Below the pieces are notes generated by a model, which ran no database searches, was not told the DNA's origin, and saw only the letters and a list, made by a program, of their open reading frames with translations. This document shows, one piece after another, positions 34,851-47,388 of a stretch of 64,000 bases of DNA; position 1 is the first letter of the stretch; every line of letters begins with the position of its first letter. This DNA is from Symsagittifera roscoffensis (Eukaryota > Xenacoelomorpha > Acoela > Convolutidae): the NCBI RefSeq assembly GCF_963678635.1, contig NC_087068.1, positions 15,379,872 to 15,443,871 of the forward strand. The letters are read 5' to 3'. A program made the position numbers and the translations under genes.

Positions 34851-35159
34851 CTCACACTAAATTCGAAATTACAGTAAGACTAAATAACGTTGTTCAACAC
34901 CCACTTCCACTAGCACCTCCAAATATAACAGCTCAATCTTTACCTCCCCCATTCATAACAACAGAAAAAATATATAAGTACGATAGATATACTAAAAAGA
35001 CAATTAGATATATAACTTTTTACAACCCATATTCAGAGCTATCATACACATGTATAATTTAAAGGTTTTTTGACATTTCACCACCTTCTTTTTCTAATTT
35101 TTTCCGAACAAAATCAAAATCCATCTCCTCGCACAGGACACCAGGATTTATTAGTAACA

Positions 35160-37470
35160 CAGTACGATTGAAAAGAAAACGAACAGAAAACACTACTATA
35201 AATCAAGTAACACAATGCGAATCCGAACCATCAGCAATAGAAACTACGAACATAAGAGCCACATTATACTCAAAAGCCCGAGCTACCACACTCACCGGCT
35301 ATAACTTCACAGCGACATTTTCCAAAAATAAAGTACATTGTTCACAAGTCTCAAATGAAAATAAAAACCGACTTGATCACGGATCTTTCTATGAGAGCAG
35401 TATAGGTAGACTTTTACATCTACAACCCGAATGTTGTAAAAATGAACTACTGAGATTAAATTTAACATCAAATAAAAATTCAAACGGAAAATTAGTAAAA
35501 TTTCAATTTTTCCAGGACTCTGCACACCAAGCAGAACTTGAAAGATACCAAGGACATATAAGATTAGACAAAAAATACCCATACAATGGCGCACGCGGAA
35601 GATATACTTATGATCTTCACGATAATTATTGGATACCACACATTGGAATAAATAACCCTTCAAACTGTAAAGCAGACACAAAAAACAAAAGATACCAAGA
35701 AATAATGTTTTTTGATTAGAAAATACAACTTGCAAAAGTACAACTCACACGAGATTTAAATGATAACACTAAATTCTACCAAGGAATCAGACTACCTTGC
35801 AAAAATGATCAAGGTTACTGTGATCCTACTACTACGACACAAGCAACCATTGTCTGGTTTCCAGAAGACACTTGTATGACATTTCAAAAATACACGCTAG
35901 AATGATAAAATTTCATCAAAAATAATTTATCGAGTCAATACCGTTTGAAGATTTAAACCAAGACCAAATAAGACAAACAAATCATAGATTTTAGAAACAT
36001 CCATAATGTAGAAAACAAATTAACACGTTTTCGAATTTATCAAGAAACAGAACTTGCATGTAAATATAGAAACCCACTCTATAAAACACAATATTCGAAA
36101 TACTTGTCGAATACGAACAAGGTTTCGATATGAACACTGGAGAAATAATACAGGATCCCCACGCAACACATCATCTTCTGAATGAAGGAACCTCATACAT
36201 CCCAGTAAACTTTCTCAGATACGCAGGAAACACTCGTGGAAAAATAAAACCACAAGACACAGGAAGTACACGACTACAAAAACTATCACTAATGAACAAT
36301 ACATATTTTGGCGCAACTCATCATGTCTACAACTTAGACATGAGATTAAACTACACAATTAGTAGAATTTTTCAAGAAATTTCACTTTCAGAATTAGAAA
36401 CATTAGATCAACTGTGAACTAGAAAGAACACAAATTTTACAATCACTAGCACTAGCAGTTCTAAAAAAACCCTTTGCAGGATATTTATTATCAGGAATTA
36501 GATTAAATTTCCTTGTTTATGAGGGAAACATTTTATGGTTTTATACTTGCACCAAAAAAGTATCACCCTCTTATGATTTTGAAGATAAACGATGTTACAA
36601 AAGAATTCCAAAATTCTTTTAAAATAAAGAACTTTTTGTTGATACACTTTCAAGAAGAAAATATTTTTGGGATACAGCAGTCCCATGTGGATCAGAAAAA
36701 AGCCACAACGTTGAACAATTAAATCCCGATGAAGAAAAATACTATCTACTTACACTATATCCCACACTAATGCAACCACTAAAAATGTTCTCACCCGAAA
36801 GTATTAAAGCTATTGCTCATAATCCAATAATCGATCTACAATCGATAGGAATATACTCCAAATCAGATATACAACATCACATTTGTACACAACAATTTCA
36901 AGAACTACTAACACAAATTGACACAATACAACGACAATCAATAGATCGAAATTTGCGCAAACTTGCAGAAACCGCAGGCTCTTCAGACATTTACACACAA
37001 GATTATAGCGGATATTTCAAAGATATTAAAGACTATATATATTTAAACGGCGAAAAATACAGACTACAAGACATCTCACCAATAAATATTTCTAGCTTCG
37101 TAACTTTGAAAAACGAAATTCTTGCCTTTCTAGGATGGCCCTCTTACATCTCAGAAAGATTGATTATATTATATGCAAAGTTTAACTATATTGGATTTAT
37201 TTCCTCATTATTGAAAGGAATCTATAACCCATGCGCAATACACACACAAGTTAACCGACAAGCAAGCGTAGCACGCAAACTATTTGCAGGGTTTTTCGGA
37301 ACTTTTTCCACATCAATAAACAAAACACTTTTGGACTTTCAAAAAAAAGAATATAAACAAAACTATCAACAAAACCGAACACACATGATGAATCGTAAAA
37401 TAAAACAAATGTATCAACCACAGCACCACAATTACCAAACCTACACCATAATCATCCATTATCCTTAGTA
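35160..37470 (+). pseudogene. Envelope-like region of the Ty3 fossil
   Basis: A long coding remnant downstream of integrase with Cys residues (HLQPECC), several N-x-S/T sites, and a hydrophobic segment near its end (YIGFISSLLKGIY) followed by a basic tail. Position and layout fit an envelope-like gene. No specific envelope family is recognised by eye. Broken in several places. Confidence 0.5.
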
Positions 37471-37649
37471 TCACGAAATTTTAGAAATTTGGCACTCACA
37501 AACCCCACAAGTTTAAGACCTTATTATATACAAAATCCCGTTCACCATATAGTAACACAACATTCCCAAAATGACAATACATATGAGCAAATAATCGAAC
37601 AGCCCCATACCACCACTTTTCAATCTCAAAATAATCAATTTTTTAGCCC

Positions 37650-39420
37650 ACGATGAGCAGACAAATTGGATCCCTCCACCGTTCAATTTCCCACCCTGCC
37701 AATCTCCAAAACTCAATACCCATCATTCCACTTTTTGCTTTCCGGCCACCTGATTCACCTCACATTAACACATGTCAAACTATTTGTCAAACTATCTCCC
37801 AATTTGACAACTCCGATCTAGAAACCCCCGATTAATTTGCAGACTCCGAACCATCCCCTTCAACTTTTTCTCAAACCCAGCCCCTTAACCTTCTCAAAAC
37901 CTCCCTTTCAACCCATCCACTCCCAAACCCTTTGTGTATCCCCCTCTACTCCTTCTCATGTTTCCCAAGCAACTCCAACCTACTCTCCTTTTAAAACTGA
38001 ACGTTCCACAAACAATTCCTCTGAAAATACCCAAATTTCTGATGAACTAAACCATTTTATAACACTACAATAACATATACAATACCCTCACACCCTAACT
38101 ATTCATCCATTATCGTCAATAATATCGTCATCAAATCCACCAACTCCTAAACCTACTTCAGACTACACCCCATCACTAGATCAGTCATCCACATCAACAC
38201 AATCGTCAACTAGTACTAACCGTGCTTATAGAGCATTTAAACGAAAATTCCCCAATCAACCGTTTCCATCCAAACCCGGAACTTCCCGAGATTATATAAA
38301 TCATTCAACCCATACAAACTCTACTAAATATCTCCAAGAAACCTTACCCTTCTTTCCCCAATATACATATAATCAATCCGACACTAACCCTGAACAACAA
38401 AACTTTGAAGACGAACATGTATTAATACCCACACTTCAATGGACAGCCTTTTATAACTTTACAAACCCCCTTGCTTTACCACTCCTTAACACCTCACATG
38501 AAATCGAAAGAAATAAAAACGAATTATTCAGACTAACTACAGCACTAACCCCTCGACAATTCACGCACGTAGGATTTATAAAACTACTAAAAACATTCAC
38601 CGCATCTCAAGGTAACCAATACTCAATCGAGTATTATGATCACAATATTAGCCGAGCTAACCAAGATCAATTTCCTGACGACGATAGATTCGCTAACCCA
38701 CAATAAACAGAAAAATTCTTCATTGAAACACATTTTTTATTCACACTTAGCATACTAGACAAGAAACATGATCACATCATCTCAGAACAACTATCCGATA
38801 TTCAAGCATACGAATCATTTTATGAAAAATTTGAAACTTTTTCACTAACCTTTCACTTCCTTACACCAAAAGATCATGATTTGCACTGTTCACACGACAT
38901 CATGTTACACTATCGTTTCATTCAAAATCACTTTGATTTACACATACCATCACGACAACCCCATCATAGATTTCAATTCATTAACTCCAAATATACATCA
39001 CCATTTTTGCTTAATTTCATATATTGTATTAAAAATACCAATTTTCAAGGCATCCTTCGTAATTATGATCCCATCACACAAATGTATATATTCTGTGTAC
39101 TCACTAAAACTTCAACGTAGAAGAATTCCGACCACTAATTGTCTCGCAAAAATATATTCAACCAATAGAAATCCTTTTTTTAGAATTCATCCACAACACT
39201 AAACACAATATTTATAATCTAACCCAAAACACACCTCATGAATTCTCTGTTGGCACCGAAGAACTAAAAACCAACTGCATAGGCCAATTAATTAGGCAGC
39301 TTCTTCAGGCCAAAAATATCAACCGCATATTAACAAAACTACTAATCACATCTGATGCTATTCACGATATCTTCCCTGATGGGTTCTTTCCTGACGAATA
39401 GGTAAAATGAGTTGAATAAT
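37650..39420 (+). other. 3' accessory coding remnants of the Ty3 fossil
   Basis: A Pro/Ser-rich stretch (37650-38070) followed by a longer open stretch (about 38100-38700) and further fragments to 39400. All keep the element's A/C-rich bias. No domain is recognised. Confidence 0.35.
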
Positions 39421-39573
39421 TTAAAACTAACTAATCTCAAAAACACAACTAACCACTCTTGATAAATTTTTTTGTTTTTCTTTTAGTCTTCACATCACAA
39501 TCATCTGCAGAACAAGAAAAACAAAAAAAAATACAAAATTCCTGTATAAATTATAAACTTTCATTAAACAATA

Positions 39574-41774
39574 GCACTAAATGATGCAGTAAAATTACCT
39601 CCCCACAGTAGTAAATAGTCTATAAACTATTTTTCCTAATGTAGTAAAATTCAATACGATAAAAATCAATTAATATTTTCAACCCCCACAAAGCAGTAAG
39701 ATTTAATATTTAAAGCAGTAAATTTATAAGAGAAGAGAGCAGTACTAATCTTTTCAATTGCTTTTTTCTATTCTCTCGCACAAGAATTCTATCCAAATTC
39801 GCACAGCTCGCCCACGACGAATTGTTTAAAATAATGAATTCAAATTTTAACTTTCACTAACAACAACTCAAACAAGCGATAACAAGTTTCCTATTTTTTT
39901 AACCCGGTTGGAACGGCATTATAAAATAATCCAAACTACCCAACGCAGCTTACTAAACATCATAAACCATAAAACTAACAGCATGACTAAGAAAAGAAAA
40001 CCAACGGTACCCAAACCGGATTAAACCAGCTTAAGAACTGGACAATTTATTCCTTTGAAGACTCTTGATAAGTCCAAAAAAGAAATCATAAAACACCAAA
40101 AAGTCGCAAGACAAACCCAAACCAAACAAATTAGTTTTTGAAGAAAAGGACACAACTAAAAAAACAAAAGGAAAAAACCAGTAATAACATAACATAAAAC
40201 ATTAACACAAAACAGGACCCAAAACCAGCATGCAATCATACCCTCACTCCTGGCCTAACCCACCAGAAGAGGACATCCTGAGCATGCTCTATAGCCGGCC
40301 TAACCCACAGTGCTACACCCACGCTTTGTGACCACTCTATATTTTTGACTCTATAAGGGTGAGGTACTCTTAAAAATAACAGAACTAAAATTAAAATGCT
40401 TATGCGATAATAACTAATTGAATTCATAACTAAAAACCAAATTAACAAAAATTTTATAGAATGTAAATTATATAATGCAGTATATAGATCATACACGACC
40501 ACAACGACCAGCATCAAGAAACTAGACGAACCCTTCGCATTCAATCTACAGAATGGCTAAACACAACCGACATGCCGCTCACAATCACAACTCAAAAGAA
40601 TTTGAAGTACGACTTGACTTCGCAGAAAAGGACTTCATTGGATCAGAGCAAAGACCACCTCGATGTTCAAGCACTAAATGAAGCAGTAAAACTTCCTCCC
40701 CACAGTACTAAATTAATCTATAAAAAATTTTCCCTAATGTAGTAAAACTCAATACGATGAAAATCAAATAATAATTTCAACCCCCACAAAGCAGTAAGAT
40801 TTAATATTTAAAGCAGTAAATTTATAACAGAAGAGAGCAGTACTAATCTTTTCAATTGCTTTTTTCTATTCTCTCGCACAAGAATTCTATCCAAATTCGC
40901 ACAGCTCGCCCACGACGAATTGTTTAAAATAATGAATTCAAATTTTAACTTTCACTAACAACAACTCAAGCAAGCGATAACAAGTTTCCTATTTTCTTTT
41001 AACCCGGTTGGAATGGCACTATATAATAATCCAAACTAACCAACGCAGCTTACTAAACACCATAAACCATAAAACTAACAGCATGACCAAAAAAAGAAAA
41101 CCAACGGTACCCAAGCCGGATAAAACCAGCTTAAGAACTGGATAATTTATTCTTTTGAAGACTATTGACAAGTCTAAAAAAGAAATAATAAAACACCAAA
41201 AAGTCGGATGACAAACCCAAACCAAACAATTTAATTTTTGAAGAAAAGGACACAACCAAAACAACAAAAGGAAAAACCAGTAAAACATAACATAAAACAT
41301 TAACCCAAAACAGGACCCAAAACCAGCATGCAATCATACCCTCACTCCTGGCCTAACCCACCAGAAGAGGACGTCCTGATTATGCTCTATAGACGGCCTA
41401 ACCCACCGTGCTATACCCACGCTTTGTGACCACTCCATATTTTTGACAAGAGGTACTCAAGGGTGAGGTACTCTTAAAATTAACAGAAATAAAATTAAAA
41501 CGCTTTTGCAATAATAACTAATTGAATTCATAACTAAAAACCAAATTAACAAAAATTTTATAAAATGTAAATTATATAATGCAGTACATAGATCATACAC
41601 GACCAAAAAGACGAACATCAAGAAACTAGACGAACCCTTCGCATTCAATCTACAGAATGGCTAAATACAATCGACATGCCGCTAACAATCACAGCTCAAA
41701 AGGATTTGAAGTACGACTTGACTTCGCAGAAAAGGACTTCATTGGATCAGACCAATGACCACCTCGATGTTCAA
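39574..41774 (+). repeat. 1.1-kb direct tandem duplication at the 3' end of the Ty3 fossil
   Basis: Unit 1 is 39574-40670 and unit 2 is 40671-41774, both starting GCACTAAATGA and ending GATGTTCAA. Identity is high, with scattered changes. Each unit carries CAGTA-rich DNA, several AT-rich stretches and, near its end, a short open frame beginning MAKHNRHAAHNH (unit 1) or MAKYNRHAANNH (unit 2) after an acceptor-like CTACAG. It could be duplicated terminal-repeat or accessory sequence. Confidence 0.85.
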
Positions 41775-42099
41775 GTATACGTACTGATCCGAGTTACAAG
41801 GCATTCCCTCCAAACTCAATCCTCGCGCCATTTCCCAGACAAAAACGAAACACAATCAGTCCTCCGCTGAAGGAGAACGAGCAATCATAGCAAACCATTT
41901 TGAAATCAGATTGATTTCATTGGCGGTCACAATCATCGTCAAACAACAGCCAACAACTTCATGTCGACACGATTCTAGCTTCCTGGAGTTTTCTTCTCCA
42001 AGAACGGAACAAGAAATGATGCTCATCAAATACCAACGATCATCATCCATCCTTCATTACAGATAGAAGTTAAAAGACTCAAACTCTGTAAACCCCGTA

Positions 42100-42445
42100 T
42101 GGGTGGAACCAGATCTAAACTATATTTTATTATTGGATATTTTATCACAATAAAAAATTTAGTAGTAACCAATCATGATCCATCTAACTAACAAGCCACT
42201 TATTTGTAAAGTCCTGAAGTTACTTGTAGTTTCAGCACCAGAGAGATTTGAATTTAAATTAGAACTTAGTTGCCTCTCCAAGCGATCTACTCGCAATAAA
42301 CCAGTATACTCTAGATCTATTGAGACTAAAAGAGACTAGCAGATATAAGAGTAAGATTAAGATCGGTATTAGACTAAGAAGTTGCACGAATCTATCCGAC
42401 CGAAAATAAGATAGCGTGACGAGCAGACGGTGTACCCTATCTGAA
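42100..42445 (+). repeat. Dispersed 340-bp repeat R3, copy 1
   Basis: The block from GTGGAACCAGATC to ATTACTCTATGAGTT matches the reverse complement of 52635-52985 over its length. It contains ATATAAGAGTAAG, which could be a promoter element. It lies at the 3' edge of the Ty3 fossil and so may be a long terminal repeat, but a SINE-like or other repeat is not excluded. Confidence 0.7.
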
Positions 42446-42539
42446 ATTACTCTATGAGTTAACCAAAGAACCTAACTGACTATTATATCCAAGACAAATT
42501 CCAACCCGCACTCGAGTCCAACCCGTTAAAGGAAAAAAC

Positions 42540-42819
42540 AATAGATTTTGCTGGATTTTTTTTGTCAGTCTCTATAAAATTTAAAAAGAATTGATTATAA
42601 TTGATTAAAACTGCATTAAAATGTTACTATTTTCCGAAACAATAAAAATCATTTTAACAGTTTTTAATCGATTATACTCGATTATTTTTTGATTTTTTTA
42701 TCTCAAACTTTATTGAATACAATCCCTCATAATGGATTATAATCCTTTATTATTCAACAATTGTGTCATTGCTTTATTTCGTTTTTTATTTTTGTTTTGT
42801 TCAGTGTGCTTTTCAGTTG
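42540..42819. repeat. AT-rich self-complementary repeat DNA
   Basis: Many overlapping variants of TTATAATCGATTATA and AATTGATTATAATTGATT. Similar sequence continues after the MITE (43730-43790) and recurs at 44690-44830, so the MITE appears to have inserted into it. Confidence 0.5.
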
Positions 42820-43697
42820 CCCGTGTTGACCTCCATAGACCAAAAATGCTAATCATACAAATTTCATACATTTTGCTAAAATGGTGTAATTGAATTTTGG
42901 AACAACTTTTCTCTTGTTTTGGCATAAAATTCGGTGTATCCTAAAACTTTTTGTCAAAAATTGCTAATCATACAATTTCCATATATGGAAAACGTATGAT
43001 TAGCAATTTTTTTTGATTGGGACGACAAAAAGTTTCAAAGTATTTTTAAAATTGACCCCCCAAATTTTTTTTTCTGTGTTTTTTTTCAACCGCAAATTAA
43101 ATTTCGTTCTCGAACAAACATTTTTTGAAAAAAAAAATTTGCATGCAAAAATTATTTTTTTGTGTGTAAAACGTAGTCCTAGATATACTAATATTGGATT
43201 TTTTTCCTTTTCTCTTCATAACTTTTGTCAAAAACGCTTAAAACTCCCCTTTCTTTTGTATGCCTTCATCAATGTCTGGTAGTTTAAAAACTCAAATTTT
43301 AGATATAGTCATCTTTTAAATTTTTTGCTAAAAATAAAAATTCGTTACGTTCGTTATATTATTTGTGTGAGACAGAATTTAAACATTTCAGGCTGTTTCC
43401 AATGCATTTTTATTGCGAGACAGCCTAACCTTTGGTTTCTACGTTTGGGTAACCAAGGTTTATGCCATTTGTGTTTGGTTACGAACACAACCAAGAAATT
43501 TTGAGAAATTAAAATGTAAAAAATCAATATTTTTGGTTTATGGAAAATGCTAGTCATATAGTTTCTATATATGGAAAAATACTAATCATAGACCTTTCAT
43601 GCAATTTTCTGTACTTATGGAATTGCATGAAAAGTATATGATTAGCATATTTTTCATATATGAAAAATGTATGATTACTATTTTTGGTCAACCCGGG
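42820..43697. mobile_element. MITE-like element, CCCGGG ends, copy 2 (878 bp)
   Basis: Starts CCCGTGTTGACC and ends GGTCAACCCGGG at 43697. Relative to copy 1 (9107-10042) it is in the opposite orientation. It shares the internal phrase ACGTAGTCCTAG and the sub-terminal ATACAATTTCCATATATGG repeats. TG flanks both ends, a possible 2-bp target duplication. No coding capacity. Confidence 0.8.
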
Positions 43698-43978
43698 TGG
43701 TTACCGAACTAAAATAAACTGTTATTTTGTGTTTATAGCCATAATTATAAATTTGCTAAGAGTACGATTATAATTATAATATGATCGACTATTTTCTCTT
43801 TTTATTGAGTGCGGGTAAGCTTTCTAATTCTTTGAATTGGTCTCTATAATTTCGTCAAAAATTGCATTGAAAAGTTTGAACTTGTTTGTTTTTCTCCCTC
43901 AACAGCCAATGTCAAATAGTATGAGTTCCGAAAAATCCGGTGATCTATATTAGCAAAGGTATTAGCTTTAACTTTACC

Positions 43979-44277
43979 GGGATCTTGTTAACGATCCCCC
44001 CCCCCCCTATTTCGATTTTCAGAAATTCAACTTTGGCGGCCACACTTTCAATAGCTTAAAACAATTTTCAGAAAATATAGATTAATAAATTTTTTTTACG
44101 TATGTATTATATAAAAAGAGAATACGAACGCGCGAAAATGAAAACCCAATTAGTTGTTGACATTTTTGAAATGCATAATTTATACAGAAATGGTTGTCAA
44201 AAAAATACATGCAAAAGGAAGGGGGGAAATAGTTAACAACATCCAAAAAGAGGGGGAGAAATAGTTAACAAGATCCC
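43979..44277. mobile_element. Small MITE with 14-bp inverted ends (about 300 bp)
   Basis: GGGATCTTGTTAAC at 43979-43992 is the perfect reverse complement of GTTAACAAGATCCC at 44264-44277. Both are joined inward by a G/C run and AAATAG or CTATTT. No target duplication is clear and no coding sequence is present. Confidence 0.65.
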
Positions 44278-45031
44278 TTCACAGCTTTAGATCACTTCTT
44301 TGATGACGCCTACATAAAAATTGTCGCTGAATCGGTTTTTGAATGTTTTTGGTAATTATTTAGTTTTTTTTAATGCTCAGCGATCAGTTGCGACAAAAAC
44401 ATTTATAATTATACATATTTTACATATTATGACGTGATTATGTTTACCCACTTTTTGAATCAGAGTCAGAGTGTGCAACAATTACTGCAAGTTCATTCTA
44501 GCCAAAATGTAATTGGTTCAACTGAATTTTCAAATCTTGCGTGGTTTTTTCTGTGCAACCCTTAGATTGTAATATTTAATACATACCCCTGAGTTTATAG
44601 TTTGCGGTAACTTAGAGTCTGTCAACCTTGTTGTAGCTGGTTTTATGGATGATTTATAAATACCAATCTGTCCCGGACCGGAGTTTCATGGATAATAATC
44701 GATTATACTGGGAAAATGTTGTCTAAAATGTTGTCATTATAATCCATTATAGTCCATTATAATCAATTTTTTTCTCCAATATAATCGATTATTTTGTCAA
44801 GAAGTTCCATTATAACCCATTTCATTTCGTTAATTAGGCTAATCTATTTTTAGTTCTATCTATGTCTAGAAGAAAAATGCAAGTTTAAAAAAGTAAAATT
44901 ACTAGGTTTTCCTAAAAACATGCAGTTAAAGCAAAGAATAATTTAAGACATAGAATCAGCATACATTTCGGACATATGAATGAGAATAACAAGTTAAATG
45001 TGTTCATATTCATATTCTCCCATACTTCTTC
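44278..45031. other. No gene seen; AT-rich with self-complementary repeats
   Basis: 44690-44830 repeats TTATAATCCATTATA-type phrases. The rest is unassigned. Confidence 0.4.
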
Positions 45032-45197
45032 AGAACCAGTGACCTCAGCGGGCATCGGGTAAGAGAACCAGTGAGCTCAGCGGGGATCGGGTAGGAGAAC
45101 CAGTGATCTCAGCGGGAATCTGGTAGGAGAACCAGTGACCTCAGCGGGCACCGGGTAGGAGAACTAGTGACCTCAGTGGGCATCGGGAAAGAGAAAC
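45032..45197 (+). repeat. 32-bp minisatellite running into the assembly gap
   Basis: AGAACCAGTGACCTCAGCGG starts at 45032, 45064, 45096, 45128 and 45160, with a sixth start at 45192, exactly 32 bp apart. It is cut off by Ns, so the true array length is unknown. Confidence 0.95.
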
Positions 45198-45397
45198 NNN
45201 NNNNNNNNNNNNNNNNNNNNNNNNNNNNNNNNNNNNNNNNNNNNNNNNNNNNNNNNNNNNNNNNNNNNNNNNNNNNNNNNNNNNNNNNNNNNNNNNNNNN
45301 NNNNNNNNNNNNNNNNNNNNNNNNNNNNNNNNNNNNNNNNNNNNNNNNNNNNNNNNNNNNNNNNNNNNNNNNNNNNNNNNNNNNNNNNNNNNNNNNN
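45198..45397. other. Assembly gap (200 N)
   Basis: Exactly 200 Ns, the size of a fixed placeholder. Open frames called across it are not real. The gap probably reflects the minisatellite. Confidence 0.98.
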
Positions 45398-45935
45398 TTT
45401 GGATTGATTTTAAATCGATTCAAAATGATTCCAAACCCCAGCCAGAAAATTGATCCCAATCAATTTTAAATTGGTTTAAATCATTTTACTAAGTCTTGAA
45501 TTGTTTTTTATCTTTTTGGTCATTTTTTTCAATCGATTTTTTATAATTTTTATGATTTTATTATGATTCTTTTTTTTATTTTGTTTTAAAAATCGCGCTT
45601 TAATTAATTTGCAGGTTTTTTCGCCGAGTAAGCAAAAAATTTATTTGAATCGACTTGAAAAGTATTCTTAGATATTTAAATTGATCTGCTCATGGTCTTT
45701 TGAAATGCATTTAAATGGATTATAGTAAAATTCATATGGGTTCAAGGGCAATTTAATGAGCCCGAAAATTCATCCAAATCATTTTAAATTGATTTGTAGA
45801 CAAGAAAGGTCAATTAATTCAATTTAAAATCTATTCCAGTTCTTTAAGTGTAAGTTTTTAATTGATTTGGAGGAATTTAAAATTGATTTAAAATCAATTC
45901 AAACAACCTGAAACCGTTTTTGTCAGTAAGGGTAT
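45398..45935. repeat. AT-rich degenerate repeat (ATTGATTTTAAATC type)
   Basis: Overlapping variants of TTTAAATCGATT, AATTGATTTAAA and AAATCAATTCAA follow the gap. Similar sequence occurs at 48120-48310 in intron 1 of the channel gene. Confidence 0.5.
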
Positions 45936-47388
45936 GAATTCAAGACTGCTAGTAACAAGGCAAAAACCGACTGTCCATAAATTGTTCCGAAGGTCCATAA
46001 ATTGGTCTCTAATAGTTTTTGCTTAAAGAAAACTGATAAAATATGAGTCTCAAGCTTAAGAATGGGTCAATATTAAGAATAAAAGCCCCAAAAGTTTCAA
46101 ATCAGATTCTAAAGAATTACAAAACTGATCTCGATGTCAAAAAAATCAAACTTTTGTTATTCAGCTAAATTAGACTAAACTGACCGAAAGGCTGACATCT
46201 CAATTACAATTCTACCAGAGATCAAGCGCCAAAGTAAACTTTTTTAAAATTATAGTTTCTGTGATTCTTGCTGCTTTCGCCCAAATTAATTTGAACATCA
46301 AAATTTGCAGGATCATTTTATGTTCCATTGTTCTTTCTTTATTTTCAAACTTTTATTCCAAAATAAATTTGTTGGAAAATTCCTTGCTTCTGGTACAGTT
46401 TATTTACTGAATTAATTTTAGAGTTGATTAAAAATGGTTTGAAGATTTTTTGTTCCAACTTTCGAAGGAAACAGATTTTTTATGCTTGGGCTGGGTTTTT
46501 TTGACTTTTTTACTGAGCAATTTTGACAGAAGTTCTACCTAATTTTGATCTTTTTTTAAAGACGCATTGAGCTTGAGGAGTTATGGGTGCTTTGGTGACA
46601 CGAGTTCGTTAAAACTGCTTTTCCTTAGTTTCAATGCATTATTCGTACGAAGTTCCCTATTTGTCACCCGATTAAACACGTTTCAACCACTAACGTCGAA
46701 TTTTGGTTTGATGCGTCGATTTCCTAGACAGGACCCCATTTTTTCAGGGGCTTCAAAATTTTTACTCAAAATTTCGAAAACCTTTCAAACTCAGAGGAAA
46801 ATAATTTGGTCTGATTATTAGGACAGGCTATAATACATCCCTATGCAGTTAATGTTAGAGTGTTAGCAAATAATATTTCTTTTCCTTCCTCCAACTTTTC
46901 AACCAAAATAAATAATTGAATTTGACGTGCAGTCGGAAAATTCGGGGCTTCGCCCTGATTTACAAGCACTCTTGCTTCCAATTTAATTTGACAAAACAAA
47001 CATAAAGGGGCTAGAAGATTCATATAAAAATTCGTATTCAAAATTGAAGCTTTATATGGAAGATTTATATTAAAATTGCTTGCCAAAAATGGTCATTCTG
47101 TCTGGCTACTTTGATCAATATACCTTCGCGACAATAATTACTGGTGTTGTATACCAGTGTCATTCACACCCGCATGTGATGTTTAGTCATTAGAAAAATT
47201 CTTTTGCGATTGGAATAGCGTCACTCTGAGATATTACTTCAGTAGTCTCAGTTATAAACTGACGTGTATTTATCGATCTCAATTGGCTTTGAGTATATCT
47301 TTTCTTTTATTACTAATATTTTGATTACTGGACCAAGTTTATCAAGTAGTTTTTGTCTTCTTGTGTAAACTTTTGATGTTTCTCACGC
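45936..47388. other. Upstream flank of the channel gene; no exon seen
   Basis: Mostly unassigned. Near 46930-46990 a piece of the dispersed R1 family occurs (GGGGCTTCGCCCTGA followed by ACAAGCACTCTTG). The 47280-47388 stretch before the ATG is T-rich and may hold the promoter or 5' leader, but no specific element is identified. Confidence 0.35.

Larger units (their letters stand above)
24450..42110 (+). mobile_element. Large Ty3/Gypsy-type retroelement fossil with envelope-like region
   Basis: About 17.5 kb with the order leader, gag, protease, RT, RNase H, integrase, envelope-like and 3' accessory sequence, all on the plus strand. The pol order with integrase last is that of Ty3/Gypsy elements and retroviruses. 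The whole stretch has a distinct base bias, rich in A and C and very poor in G on the plus strand, starting near 24.5 kb and ending near 42 kb. It is broken throughout, with roughly twenty or more breaks, and looks old. No intact pair of long terminal repeats is visible. Env-bearing Ty3 relatives are known from larvaceans (Tor elements), and this could be of that kind. Boundaries are approximate. Confidence 0.8.

Noticed and set aside
26776-37716. Hydrophobic minus-strand open frames within the Ty3 fossil
   Set aside because: They are the antisense of A/C-rich coding remnants. The G/T-rich complement naturally reads as Phe/Leu/Val/Cys-rich and mimics membrane proteins.
40236-41648. Minus-strand hydrophobic frames repeated twice near 40.4 and 41.5 kb
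   Set aside because: They repeat only because the DNA is tandemly duplicated, and their composition follows from the T-rich complement.
45109-45469. Open frames on both strands near 45.1-45.5 kb
   Set aside because: They run through 200 Ns and a minisatellite and have no real protein content.
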